From contig JANAVB010029819.1 in assembly GCA_029216955.1 (NCBI GenBank), positions 39,076,289-39,140,288 of the forward strand: a stretch of 64,000 nt of DNA. Reading direction: 5' to 3'. Made by a program: the position numbers and the translations under genes. The notes beneath the pieces are model-generated. The model was not told where the DNA came from and searched no databases. It saw only the letters and a program-made list of their open reading frames with translations. This document shows positions 1 through 9,887 of the stretch, piece after piece (positions within the stretch are counted from its first letter, which is position 1; each line of letters opens with the position of its first letter). Source of the DNA: Iris pallida (Eukaryota; Streptophyta; Magnoliopsida; Asparagales; Iridaceae).

Positions 1-1533
1 CTTGGATTTTCTTCTTTAAAATATAACAAGCCTTGGTAGGATGATTTATGTATCTATGATAGATACAATACTTGGGATTGTCAGTTAGATTCACCTCATT
101 AGGTCATTTTGGCTCTGGAATCTGAAGTTTACCACTCTTGATGAGACATTGGAATATCCCTGGGATATCACTGTCATCAAAAGAGTACTCTTCTTTTGGT
201 TTGGAAGACTCCGGATTATTTGGCATCGTTTTGTGTTTTAAAAGATTAACCACTAGGGTCTCCTTCCCTTTCCCAATGCGATTGCCAGAATTATTACCTG
301 AAGAGGTTTTCTTTCCTTTGTCTTCTAAGGTAAAGATCATCCCATGTTCACGAGCCAATCTACCATTAGTCTCGGCTGAAACTACTGCTATAAGGTCCAA
401 TCTATGAATTGAGAGCCAGTAAAGACAGCAATGGTTGGTCGCAGATTCATTTTGTATGTATCAATCAATGCTAAATCTGGCATACGAGAAGGCATCTTTA
501 AAGTAGCCTGTCAGAAACGTTCAATAAACGTCGGAGTATCCTCCTTTTCTTTTTGTTTAATTTCTATTAAGTAGGACATATTCATGTCCATTCCTCATTC
601 ATAGAAATGGGAGAGAAACATTGCTTTAAACTCGTCAAAAGACGATATGCAATTGTCGGGTAGACTGCGATACCAGTCATATGCTGAACCCGTCAAACAC
701 CCTATAAAGACTCGGGGTGAGAAGAGCATTATTCTTTTGCAGATGCAGAGTCATAATATCAAAATAATTGATATATTAACTTGGAGAAGCCTTTCCATCA
801 AATAACACCATAGACTATGGCTTGAATTTTGGAGGAAAAGACATATCATTCCAATGGGGAGGATAAGGTTACTTGATCCCTAACCTCTGGAGCTGATCTT
901 TGTGCTTAAGAACCTCAAACTGTGCTTTTAACTCACGTACTGCTTGAATAGCTTCACTAGTTTGAGGAAGCACATTTGACTGAATAGTGGCTGGATGTAC
1001 CGTAACCTCCACCGGAGGTGGTACATCTTCTAGAATGAGAGGATCAGGAGATGCGGAATTTTGATTGATAGCAGGCTCTTGACTAAGATTATTCAAAAGT
1101 ATGTCAACCCCTTGACTATCTTGAGTTTGCGCTGCTACCTGCACAGGTGTTACCACTGCCGACTGAACAGTTTGCTGAGTCATTATTATTTGATGCATAT
1201 TTTGCATCATAGCAAGCATGTCCTTCAGTGATTGTTCCACTCCTGAGAGACGTTGCTCTGTATTAGAAGTAGACGTCTCTGGTTTTTCTCCGATAATTCA
1301 ACCTCCCTTGAACATATAGAGGGATTGGTGTAGAGGTATGAATCAACGCTATCAGTTTCTGAATCCAAAGACTGGGTACCCCCAGCTTCTGAATCTGAAG
1401 ATTGCAACGGTCTTTGACTATCTTGACCGAGTATGCTGATATACCCCTTCAAAAGTGTCAAGAAGTCGGTTGAACTGTTGTTGGCTAGGAGTCCGGGACG
1501 AATTGCGTCTTGGATGTCGTCCTCTATTGATAT
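1..1533 (-). pseudogene. Ty3/gypsy gag remnant (broken)
   Basis: Read on the minus strand, this stretch holds pieces of a Ty3/gypsy capsid (gag) gene. From about 1250 to 870 there is a Met/Gln-rich helical segment typical of the gag N-terminus. From about 880 to 540 comes the retrotransposon gag core, including the recognisable AYDWYRSLP and SFDEFKAMFLSHF blocks. Near 25-75 there is a cysteine/histidine motif of the form C-x2-H-x5-HPTKAC that follows gag in some gypsy lineages (I think Tat-like, by family memory). Several in-frame stops, including TGA at 104-106, and a frame change near 700 show it is dead. The upstream part (about 1225-1533) encodes Ser/Asp-rich sequence and ends abruptly at the CACTA-like element. 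The element continues off the left edge of the window. Confidence 0.75.
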
Positions 1534-1800
1534 CACTACACCACAACAGACAATTTTTGACAGACAAAAACCGTCGTAAATCACGATAAACGACAGTTTT
1601 GATCCGTCAGAGCATCCATCGTTAATAGCACGTCTCAAAATATAAACGACAGTTTTGGACTGTCGTTTCCTAGCTGAAAACAATAACAGTAATTGTCTGG
1701 CAAATAAAAACAACAGACCAAAACTGTCAAATAATCTGTGAATTGGTGGGCCATTTCTTTTTCTTTTCAACAGTTAAGGTCTGTCGTTTTTCTAAAAACT
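1534..1800. repeat. Subterminal repeats of the CACTA-like element
   Basis: Multiple short copies of a GACAGTTTT / AAAACTGTC motif and related GTCGTTT words occur in direct and inverted orientation within the first roughly 270 bp. In En/Spm elements such arrays bind the TNPA-type protein; that role is inferred here. Confidence 0.6.
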
Positions 1801-3839
1801 GAATTCAAAAAAAAATCTCAATTCATCCATATCAAAGTTATATAAGCATGTTCATCATCTTTATAAAACTGAAATACATCTAAAAGCTCTGTACAAAAAG
1901 GTCAATCCCAACGCTAATTCCCTAAAAGATAAGAGGAGAAGCCTTATGGCACATCACAACAAGGTCATCAAAGGGCTAGTATCAGAAGTGACATAAACAG
2001 AATTTCATATAAACATCAACAATCATCAATAATAAAAGAAACTTAATCAAAATTGTATTAACTAATAAATGTATAGACTTTACATAGCAATCTTCCATAA
2101 CAACAGATGTCGTCAGGTTATCATTAAGGATCTAAGGTTTAAGTTGTGCCTATTTGAAACTAATGATTATGGCATATGAAAATAAGATAATGACATATGG
2201 TAATAACTCGACTGTCAAGTATACATGTAATCTAGCAGCAGCAGCAGCTGGAAAATGTCGATTACAATACAAAAGTCCATAACATATTTCATCAATCCTA
2301 CTTGGTAGTTGGTACATAGCTGTTCTACAAGCAAGCAGTGATTAAATCAAATGCATTGGCATTGTATGATGATTTAAAGGGCATGGCATCAGCAGCATTA
2401 GAAAACCAAAGGTATTATCCTGATCCATCCAGCTTGCTGCAACACCATATATGAGTACAAGAACGAATCACCTATAGTCCAACACCTTTCAATTGGCATC
2501 AGGAGATAATAGCTGGATATAAATATATTGAGTAAGATTGTCAGAGAAAAGCCTACTCTGGCAAAGGGCATTCATAGCTCCAATCTGGTCCGCTATATCG
2601 CACACAATGCAACCATAAGCCTTCTTCATCTCCATATTTGTGATTCATGTACCAGCCAAACCATTTATATGAAAATTACTTTTCAAGTACTTTCTGGCTT
2701 CCAAAGCAAAACATTCCTCTCTTGTATTAGTGAAACATTACATAAGCTAAAACATTATACAATGATATACTAAGTGAATACCTTTGGGGTGTCATTCAGG
2801 TTATATAAAATTTATACTGGCAAACAAGCTAATATAATGATATTGACTACAACAGAAAAAGAAAAGAAAAACAATTGTTCTAAGTGATACTTTTGTGAAG
2901 GCTTTGCAAAAAATTAAAGGTCTCTTAACATGGTATCTGGGATCCCAGTTTTTGTAAGATCAATAAACACTACGGTTTATCGCTTGTGACCATGTAACCT
3001 CTTTTTGATCCCACATCCTTCTAAACATAACACCTGGTAGAAATTATCATCACAAATTCTATCCAACTCAAGGAAATATTAAGAGAAACAACATTTATAA
3101 TGAAACATCCAAGCAAAACCATACACTAACAAGCAAAACAATATCTTATGATTCTTATCTCCCTCTTCCACTACTATTTTTATGTACACCTTGTTAGTTG
3201 CAACCAAAATCCAAAAGAGAGCAATAAGAAAGCACTGATTTATAAGTTACAGCAGTATATAACAAAAGTATTTCAGTTTACATGGTAACATTTCTAATCT
3301 ATTGCCCCATTATTAACAAATTAAGTGTACTAATTGCCACTGATTCATGTTGCATGGTAATTCAAATGCAAAAAATACAAATTATCTTATGCGTCGGATT
3401 TCACAACCTTCCAATTTATAGAAAGAAAACTTCTCATTTCCCAACTTATATGGAAATAACAAAAGATAATAAAAACCAACCAAAGCAGAAAAAGTACATT
3501 TAATTAACTTAAAGAACCAAAGAACTTTATTGTTCTATAAAAGGCAAAAAGATGAATACCCAAATGGATATATCTACTTGAAAGAGTATGAACAAAGCAT
3601 GAGATACTATGGAAATGTAGCACTCTTACTAAGATCTTCAGCTTTCCTCAGCTTCTCATTAGTCATCTCATGTCTCTAAATCTGAATTAACAAGGATCTC
3701 TTATGTCAGTTTTTCCTTCTAAATCTGAATTAACAAGGGTTCTTGGAACAAACTGATATAGGAAACCGCAACAAACCCTTATCACTGAAACCGTATAGAG
3801 TAATGGTTGGAGATTTGAGAGGCACTTGAATTTAAAAAG
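1801..3839. other. AT-rich interior of the CACTA-like element, no gene seen
   Basis: Only short unsupported open frames occur. I recognise no domain, RNA gene or repeat beyond scattered short AT tracts and one CAG run near 2235. Confidence 0.6.
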
Positions 3840-4200
3840 GGAAGTCATGGTACTAAAGAGTTATCACATGCGTCAACTTCCATCAGCTTTGTCTTGATTT
3901 GTTTTGACACCTCCTCGACCTCGGATCGGGTGACTGTAATTTCAAAAAGAAAATATCAGCACATGTCTCTATTGGGATAGTAGATAGTAATGGCATGGTA
4001 GCTCTCTGAGCCATAAAGTACCCAGGTACCTGAGTAACCTCTGTTACAGATATCATAATCGCAGCTTTAGCGTCCTCCTCCTCCAAGAATAGAGACAATA
4101 TAATGAATAAACGAGGTGTCGTTCCCAAGGCCAGAATACAAAGAAAACATATTCGAGTTGTCTTTGGTAGAAGTAATTTTTTATCCATCCGCAAAACCAT
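3840..4200 (-). pseudogene. Unidentified captured gene fragment with splice signals
   Basis: On the minus strand a conserved-looking stretch (about 4150-4030) encodes acidic then hydrophobic sequence in alternative frames. It is followed by a good 3' splice site, a pyrimidine-rich tract ending TTACAG at 3934-3939. The downstream 29-codon tail (3933-3845) begins TRSEVEEVSKQIK and ends at a TGA. The tail reads like the charged C-terminus of a real protein and could be the last exon of a host gene carried by the transposon. I do not recognise the family. The upstream exon frame is uncertain because the segment before the splice site is open in more than one frame. It may also be chance. Confidence 0.3.
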
Positions 4201-6249
4201 ACCTAAAGATATTAAGATACGTGGGACAGAAAATCATATTTTGTAGTATCAGCTGATACCGATCCAATGAGGCCGATTGAGAAAATAATTTGGTCATTCA
4301 GTTTGAATACACTTCGATTTTGAGTAGACTTGTATGAGAAAGGTTATCCTTCTGTGCATATGTACTCAAAACACTCAGTGAAAAGAACTTTGTCAATTCT
4401 TTTACGAAGCTTTACTAATGTTCACGTGATAGATATTTAATTTGTATGAGGCAAGACTTTCCAGCTGGGAAGATGGCGAACGAACATAAGTATCATCCTA
4501 CTATGAAGAAGTGCACCACTAGCATAAGCCTGCTGAGAAAACATAAACAAAAAAGTATCAATTTGGTCTATATCAAGTGAGGAAACCTAAAAAGAGTTGA
4601 ACCGAATTATGTCTGTTAATGATACCAATCAACCATCATAAATCCATTAGACCACCATATATGATCAAGGGTTTGTAAGACTAAGAAGCCTTTGTTAATT
4701 TTGGAACAACCTTCGGTAGGTATTGTGAAAGTTATTAACTAATCTATTAACAAGATGAATATTAGAGAAACTAAATCATCAACATTGTGTCGATATTTGC
4801 AGGATGTAATAACTAATAATATATGGAGGAAGGTATTGTTCGTCACATGTTTATCAATCTATCGCTGTCAGAATGTAGTCTTGTAAGGGTATCCTTGACA
4901 AGGAATTTCAACCACCACCACAACAAGACTCCAATATTTATCTCAAACAAAAGAGAATGGAAAAAAGAAACACTAGCACTACAGAATTTAATCCAAGAAT
5001 TAAATTGATCACCATGACCAAATCAATCAATTCAAAGCTCTATTAGACAACGGCTTCAATCCATCGAAATGCAATGACAGCTTTAACCTAGGAAGTTTGT
5101 AATGATGGTTTCCTCACTGATTTGGAGGGCAAACAGATATTACACTGTTAATGTCATAGCTAACTAGACACTCTCAAAAAATATCAGGGGTTAAACATCA
5201 ATGTCATACCCCTGATAAACATTGATACAGATCATAAAATCATTTGTATGGACACTGATATCTGATATGACACTACACGGTAATGACACAATGATATGAT
5301 ACCTGTTTTGGTGTGGAGTGTTCGGGTTGTTTTTGACACAATTTGGACCACTTTTTCACGAAGTCTGTGCTTCCTTTCCTAGGCAAAAGGGATAAAAATC
5401 CTCTTGTAGCATCGGTTTCATGTGCGTGTCATGTCATACAGACACATATCAGACACTCGAAAACGTACGAGGATTGAAGAATTTCCTCATTGCCATTATA
5501 ACAAATATATGACAGGCACTAACAAAGCAAACCAGTAATCATCAAAATCCAACAATTAAATCCCAATTAACCAAAAAGATTTCTTTACATTGTGATTTGT
5601 AACCCAAAAGGAACTTATTAATCATTATATAACACCAAAAATCATAATCATGTGATTGATATCAAAGCAAATCTACTAGTAAAGTAACAACCATCAATAT
5701 ACGAGATACCTGAAACATGTCGATATGGTGATTGTAATCGGACTTGGACATGAAAATTTCAAGCCAGACTGTTGTAGTATGCACCACGGGAATAACTCAC
5801 CATCTGCGGCTACTTGTAATCAAAGTGTAGCAAAGAAAAAAATATGCAACCATTAAAAAGAAGGGAAGCAAGTACGAATATAGCTTGCATGATATACCAA
5901 TTCTGCGTATGCAAAATCATGCATGTTTTGTAAAGAATACATATCATTGGTATTAATGGAGAAAAAGTAATTTGTTTCAACTGCTAATTTTGATATGCTA
6001 ATGAGAAAAAAAATTGATACGAAGCAAAATATTCATAGCAAATCTCACATGCTCAAGGGAGATGCTGCAGATGGGATGGCGGAGAGAGAGGATCTGTATG
6101 AAATTAATGTACAAAAATATTCATATGGCAACACATGCACCTTCATTGTCCCCAACATGCAATTTGTTCAAATTAGGGCAAAAATTAGGACTTTCCAACA
6201 AATCATTATTCAGACAAATAACGAATATAAATCAATGCTAAAATTAGCC
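4201..6249. other. AT-rich interior of the CACTA-like element, no gene seen
   Basis: Only short open frames, none with a recognisable domain. The segment 5140-5470 contains several loosely repeated GATAC/TGTCAT words but no clear tandem unit. Confidence 0.6.
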
Positions 6250-6700
6250 CAAAAAACATATATTATGAAAATAATGTACAAAATTAGGGCAAGGATGAGG
6301 GGGACGGGGGCACGACGGACGTTGTAGTAGAAAATGCGAAGGTAGTGGTGGAGCTCCTGCCGCTGCATGAAACTGAAGGATGGCTTCATTGCAGACGACG
6401 GCTCGGCCGATCCGCCACCGCCGAGGCCCAGCCCCAGGACCACCGGCGTGGAGCAGCATTAGCCGCCATGGCACCTAGATAATAAAATCAAGAAATAAAG
6501 AGAAATTTCAGAAGAGGAGGAGGAAATAGGGAAGAAGAAGATGATGAGAACATAGGGAGAAAGTTTTTTCTCAAGAGAATAACGATTGTTGCGAAAAGCA
6601 GGAGAAGAACATAAAGGAGGGTTCGATAGAAATGGAAAAGAGAAATTTTTGGTGAAAGGGAAAAAAAGCGGGAGGGCCGCAGATTTGGAGAGCCAATTTT
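6250..6700 (-). pseudogene. Captured GRF-like (QLQ domain) first exon and leader
   Basis: This GC-rich island in AT-rich DNA reads on the minus strand as a CT-rich leader (6700-6480), then a start codon in ideal context (GCCATGG, ATG at 6467-6469), a Gly-rich run, and then SFSFMQRQELHHYLRIFYY followed by APVP (about 6380-6300). This matches the QLQ domain of plant growth-regulating factors, which pairs Phe, a Gln-x-Gln-Glu-Leu block, an I-F/Y-x-Y block and a PVP turn. The third conserved Gln is Tyr here. The reading frame of the QLQ part differs from that of the ATG, implying at least one indel. No WRC zinc-binding domain follows. I infer a gene fragment carried by the transposon, not a working transcription factor gene. 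Confidence 0.5.
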
Positions 6701-6751
6701 TTTAATAAAATTTAGATGTCAAACAACAATTTCATTCTGTCGTATGAGATG

Positions 6752-7077
6752 CCATATTGACTGATGCATAGGACAACTCATGTTCTTGGTCATCAATTGG
6801 TTGCTGAGGCACATTATAGCTTAATCGGTCAAAAACTGATCGTTTAGAAGTCGAACAGCAATATTTGATTACAATCTAGTGACACTCACAATGATGATTT
6901 TCTTGGAGGAGTGTCACAGGAGATTTTTCTATTTTTACACTTTTGTACAAGTAACTCGCATAAATCAGAAGGAGCGGAAGGAGTCGTCTTCTATATTATA
7001 TTTGGGATAGAGAAACGTTTAGTCCCTTGCGTATAAAGAAGATTACTGGCTGTATTAGCAGAGCCAAACTGTATATT
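6752..7077 (-). pseudogene. Gypsy-type coding remnant (SVFDRLS motif)
   Basis: The minus strand contains a short open stretch ending at the CACTA-like boundary with the motif KRSVFDRLSYN and then an acidic Gln-rich tail. SVFDRL-type motifs are familiar from polyproteins of plant gypsy elements. A TAG lies just upstream in the same frame. It lies between the 244-codon ORF and the transposon, and is probably part of the same retroelement as the gag remnant at 1-1533. Confidence 0.45.
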
Positions 7078-7812
7078 TTATAAATCCTGAGATTTTTGTG
7101 CACAAAGAACCCCATCAGCATTACACGTAATCTGAAGGTTTTGTACTTTGCGTAAAGCAGTGTAAGAAGGTTGTTGGTAAAAAACTGAAGTTTTACCAAC
7201 AATAGAATTCTTGTTTTTATGATGCATACGCATAGGCAAATTTACTTTAGATGCCAAAGCATCATTGTGAGCTTTATCTACCATGTCACCGACAGAAGAT
7301 TTACCTTTACGTGTAGAGCACAAAACAGGAACGTCTGCCATGTCACAGACGGAAGATTTACCCTTACGCGTAGAGCGCAAGACTTGAGTGTCTACCACGT
7401 CACAAACGGAAGACTGATTTTTATGCGTACAGCGCAAGACTTGGGTGTCTACCACGTCACAGACGGGAGACTGATTTTTACGCCCTAGGCGGAACACTGA
7501 AGTAGAGACTGCTTCGTCACAGACGGGAGCCTCCACAATATGAGTGGGAAGAATTCCCTTACATTCAAAGACAGCAGGAAGATTATAGGATGCTTTGGAC
7601 TTAGGAATCCAAACTTTTTGCACCTTCTGTGATTTTTGAACATTAGAGCAGCGAGTATTACCGCTAGTTTGGAGCATTTCTTCGTAAGCAGTCTGGTCGA
7701 ATTGAACAACCAGAGTCTTTTTTATCGATCCGACCGACACATCATCATATTGAGCAATTGCTTTCTCGTCGGAGGAGAAAGTCGTCTCCAGCAGATCGCC
7801 ATTTTGTTTCAC
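7078..7812 (-). CDS. 244-aa retroelement-associated ORF with internal 19-aa repeats
   Basis: This uninterrupted minus-strand frame starts at the ATG at 7810-7812, downstream of a TATA box at 8177-8186. Residues 1-60 are acidic and hydrophilic. About residues 95-185 consist of tandem 19-residue units built on SSVCDVVDTQVL followed by Arg/Lys-rich linkers. The C-terminal 50 residues are basic. I do not recognise a named domain. Position and strand suggest a gag-like or accessory protein of the neighbouring gypsy element. The repeat expansion keeps the frame (57 bp per unit), which may have slowed loss of the ORF. A host gene is less likely, since it sits inside transposon remnants. Confidence 0.4.
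   Translation of the reverse strand: MKQNGDLLETTFSSDEKAIAQYDDVSVGSIKKTLVVQFDQTAYEEMLQTSGNTRCSNVQKSQKVQKVWIPKSKASYNLPAVFECKGILPTHIVEAPVCDEAVSTSVFRLGRKNQSPVCDVVDTQVLRCTHKNQSSVCDVVDTQVLRSTRKGKSSVCDMADVPVLCSTRKGKSSVGDMVDKAHNDALASKVNLPMRMHHKNKNSIVGKTSVFYQQPSYTALRKVQNLQITCNADGVLCAQKSQDL
7282..7512. repeat. 57-bp tandem repeat, four units plus a partial
   Basis: Units begin at 7282, 7339, 7396 and 7453 with CAYGTCACMGACRGAAGA-like sequence, and a diverged fifth begins near 7513 after a 60-bp step. The unit length is a multiple of three and encodes 19 residues of the 244-aa minus-strand ORF. Confidence 0.85.
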
Positions 7813-8176
7813 TTAAAAAAATGCCTAAAATTGACTTTTGAAAGAAAACGAGAAAAAGTACAAAAAAAATAAATTGTTTTTGGGAAGTATTGCTATGAAA
7901 GTCTGATCTGAGAGCGATCACTTTGTTTCTTGGACCACATGATGATGATGAAGAGAACTGCTTGAGGAAGATGAACAATCAAAAGAACTAAGTCACCAGA
8001 AAGGTATCGACACAATGGCACTGATGGCACAGTCGAATGCTTTCCTGCATTGCTTCACCCTGTTCTTAAAAAAAAGTTGAAGAAATGCTTCTGTGAATAT
8101 CACTCTGAAAGTATGAGTTTTATCAGAATCTCCTCTTCTGTCTCTCTCTTGATGCCTTCTTGTGTTAAAAATAAGT

Positions 8177-8186
8177 CTATTTATAG
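8177..8186 (-). promoter_or_regulatory. TATA box, minus strand
   Basis: Minus strand reads CTATAAATAG about 365 bp upstream of the 244-aa ORF start, with no long ORF between. It is a canonical plant TATA sequence; its use is inferred. Confidence 0.5.
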
Positions 8187-9370
8187 ACTAGATCCTTTGT
8201 GCATAAAGAGCAACAAAATTGGGTCTCTACGCAAGTAACTATCACCCACGATTGAAAAATCAACCTTTATGTGTGATGACACGTGTCCTATATAGAGTTG
8301 TGCTCTCTATGCATGGTGACACGTGTCCCACAACTTCAACAATATAGAGAGAGCACGTACACACGTTCCTCGATAAGTGTGGCATGAAAGCCACGTATGC
8401 AGACCACGTTCTCACATAGCCAGAAAAGTTTGGGCGTAAAAATGACCCAAAATAGTCTTCCTGCGTAAAGTGGCCGAAAAGTAGCCTTGAGCGTATAATT
8501 AGCTCAAATAAACTCTATGCACACAAAATTCTTGAGTGTAAAGACTCAAAATAGCTTTCATGCGTAAAGGAAATGATCTCTTGAGCGTAAAGTAGCCCAT
8601 CTGCATGCTAAACGACAAGTGTTGGATTTGGTGTAAAAATCTTCTCGACTTCTGTGCAATGTTCTGTCAGAAGATCATACTGTCAGATCAATATCATGCG
8701 CATTAAATGCAGTCTGACAGCCTGTCTCTCGTGTAAAAGCTGAGAATGGCTCTCGCGTAAAAGAACTCTCGTAGAATTTGAATCTGACTCAATAGAGTCT
8801 TTTAATGAGCCCTGCGTAGAGTTTGACTTCGTGTAAAGTTCTCAACTTCTTTGACTTGGTATTTGAAGTTTATTTTATGCTTCAATAGCCACGTGGCTGA
8901 CTGGCCGCTCACATGCGCCTCCGAGGTCACGCGCTCAAAATCTGCATGCGCTCACATAGCCATGCGCCCAAAAGCTTTGCTTGCACCTCAAAAGCCATGC
9001 GTCTAGACTTGTTTGTGACTCCTAAAAGCCATGAGCCAAGTCTTCTCATGCGCTAGATCTCAGGCACATCCTGACAGATCACTCTCCACCAATCTGAGAT
9101 CTTTGAGCCATGGACACGCGCTACGTGTCATTGACTCAGTTCTGCTCAAGGATGAGTACTAACCACTCAAGATCTTAGCAACAATCGAATCTCAACAACT
9201 GCCACATGTCAGCTCCACCATAGCCCAATAGTGCAGTTCAAAACAGGTTTAGCTCCAACTTTAGGGCACATCATCCATGCGTCCATCAGCATCAGCCACG
9301 TGGCGTCCCTACGTACAAGTTCTCCAGGCGTATTGTACACATGTGCGCATAAGCAGATCATTCTGCTGCC

Positions 9371-9378
9371 TATAAATA
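9371..9378 (+). promoter_or_regulatory. TATA box, plus strand
   Basis: TATAAATA in the context CTGCCTATAAATAGAAGG is followed at plus 25-35 by a CA-rich start-like stretch, and preceded by a palindromic CCACGTGG G-box near 9298. No ORF follows before element A, so any transcript would be non-coding. Confidence 0.4.
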
Positions 9379-9618
9379 GAAGGATTATTCTTTCACATAT
9401 ACAGACACACACAAACTCGAATCTCGAGCCCACTTCTTGAGCATTTCAAAAGTAGATCAATATCCAGAGCACTTGTAAGAGTCAGAATCCTTTTCAAGTC
9501 ACTGCCTGTTCCAGAGCAATCCAGACTTTTAGAGAGTTCAAGATCATTGTCAAATCATCATCGGAGTCAACGTATTACCACTCACTCCATCGCCACGGCT
9601 CCCAGATAAAAACAAGTG

Positions 9619-9769
9619 TACTCCCATGACTACATCTAAGTTTATTCAAAATAACATATTTTCGATGGCAAAAATATATGGGTCACAAAAATTTGTCAAT
9701 ACCTAAGATTGTACCCCTATAATTTACATTATTTGAGCATTATAAGATTTTGCCATCAGATATTTAGAC
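9619..9769. other. Short AT-rich spacer, nothing recognised
   Basis: No ORF, repeat or motif identified between the LTR-like region and the SINE-like head. Confidence 0.5.
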
Positions 9770-9887
9770 TGTCCATCGCTTGTAACTCATGTGGAAAGCA
9801 GCAGGGACATTATACGAGATCGGTAGGATTCGAGTTCCCTATCCGTAAGGACGTGTTTGTGTGTGAGTTGTAAGAAAAAAGGTCATT
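9770..9887 (+). mobile_element. SINE-like tRNA-derived head
   Basis: The sequence shows a Pol III A-box-like TAACTCATGTGGAAAGC (9783-9799) and a B-box-like GGATTCGAGTTCC (9826-9838), about 27 bp between the two boxes, as in tRNA-derived SINEs. A GT-rich tail and an A-run follow before element A. The 5' end and target duplication were not found, so the limits are approximate. Confidence 0.4.

Larger units (their letters stand above)
1534..6751. mobile_element. CACTA-like DNA transposon, non-autonomous, with captured gene pieces
   Basis: The left end starts CACTACACCACAACAGACAA, a standard plant CACTA terminus. It is followed by a subterminal zone where short ACGACAGTTTTG/GACAGTTT-type motifs recur in both orientations. 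The right end is a decayed inverted match: TCTGTCGTATGAGATG at 6736-6751 corresponds to the reverse complement of the left terminus with a few changes. The flanking triplets (TAT on the left, CCA then TAT on the right) do not give a clean 3-bp target duplication, so the right boundary may be off by a few bases. No transposase is visible inside; instead there are gene-like fragments near 3.85-4.2 kb and 6.25-6.7 kb. It sits between two minus-strand gypsy-like segments, so it probably inserted into that retroelement. Confidence 0.6.
8010..9618 (-). other. Probable LTR / promoter region of the minus-strand gypsy-like element
   Basis: No coding sequence is visible. The minus strand has a TATA box near one end followed by an untranslated leader reaching the 244-aa ORF, as expected of an LTR with U3, R and U5. 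A TG...CA frame could be placed at about 9618 (minus-strand TGTTTTTATCTGGG), but the other LTR copy is not in the window, so the limits are guesses. The region is packed with CACGTG-type words (near 8279, 8327, 8890, 9118 and 9297) and with a recurrent GCGTAAA motif. Confidence 0.35.

Noticed and set aside
9340..9650. Pararetrovirus-type promoter
   Set aside because: TATA and G-box resemble such promoters, but no viral gene or tRNA primer site follows; LTR or generic plant promoter sequence is simpler.
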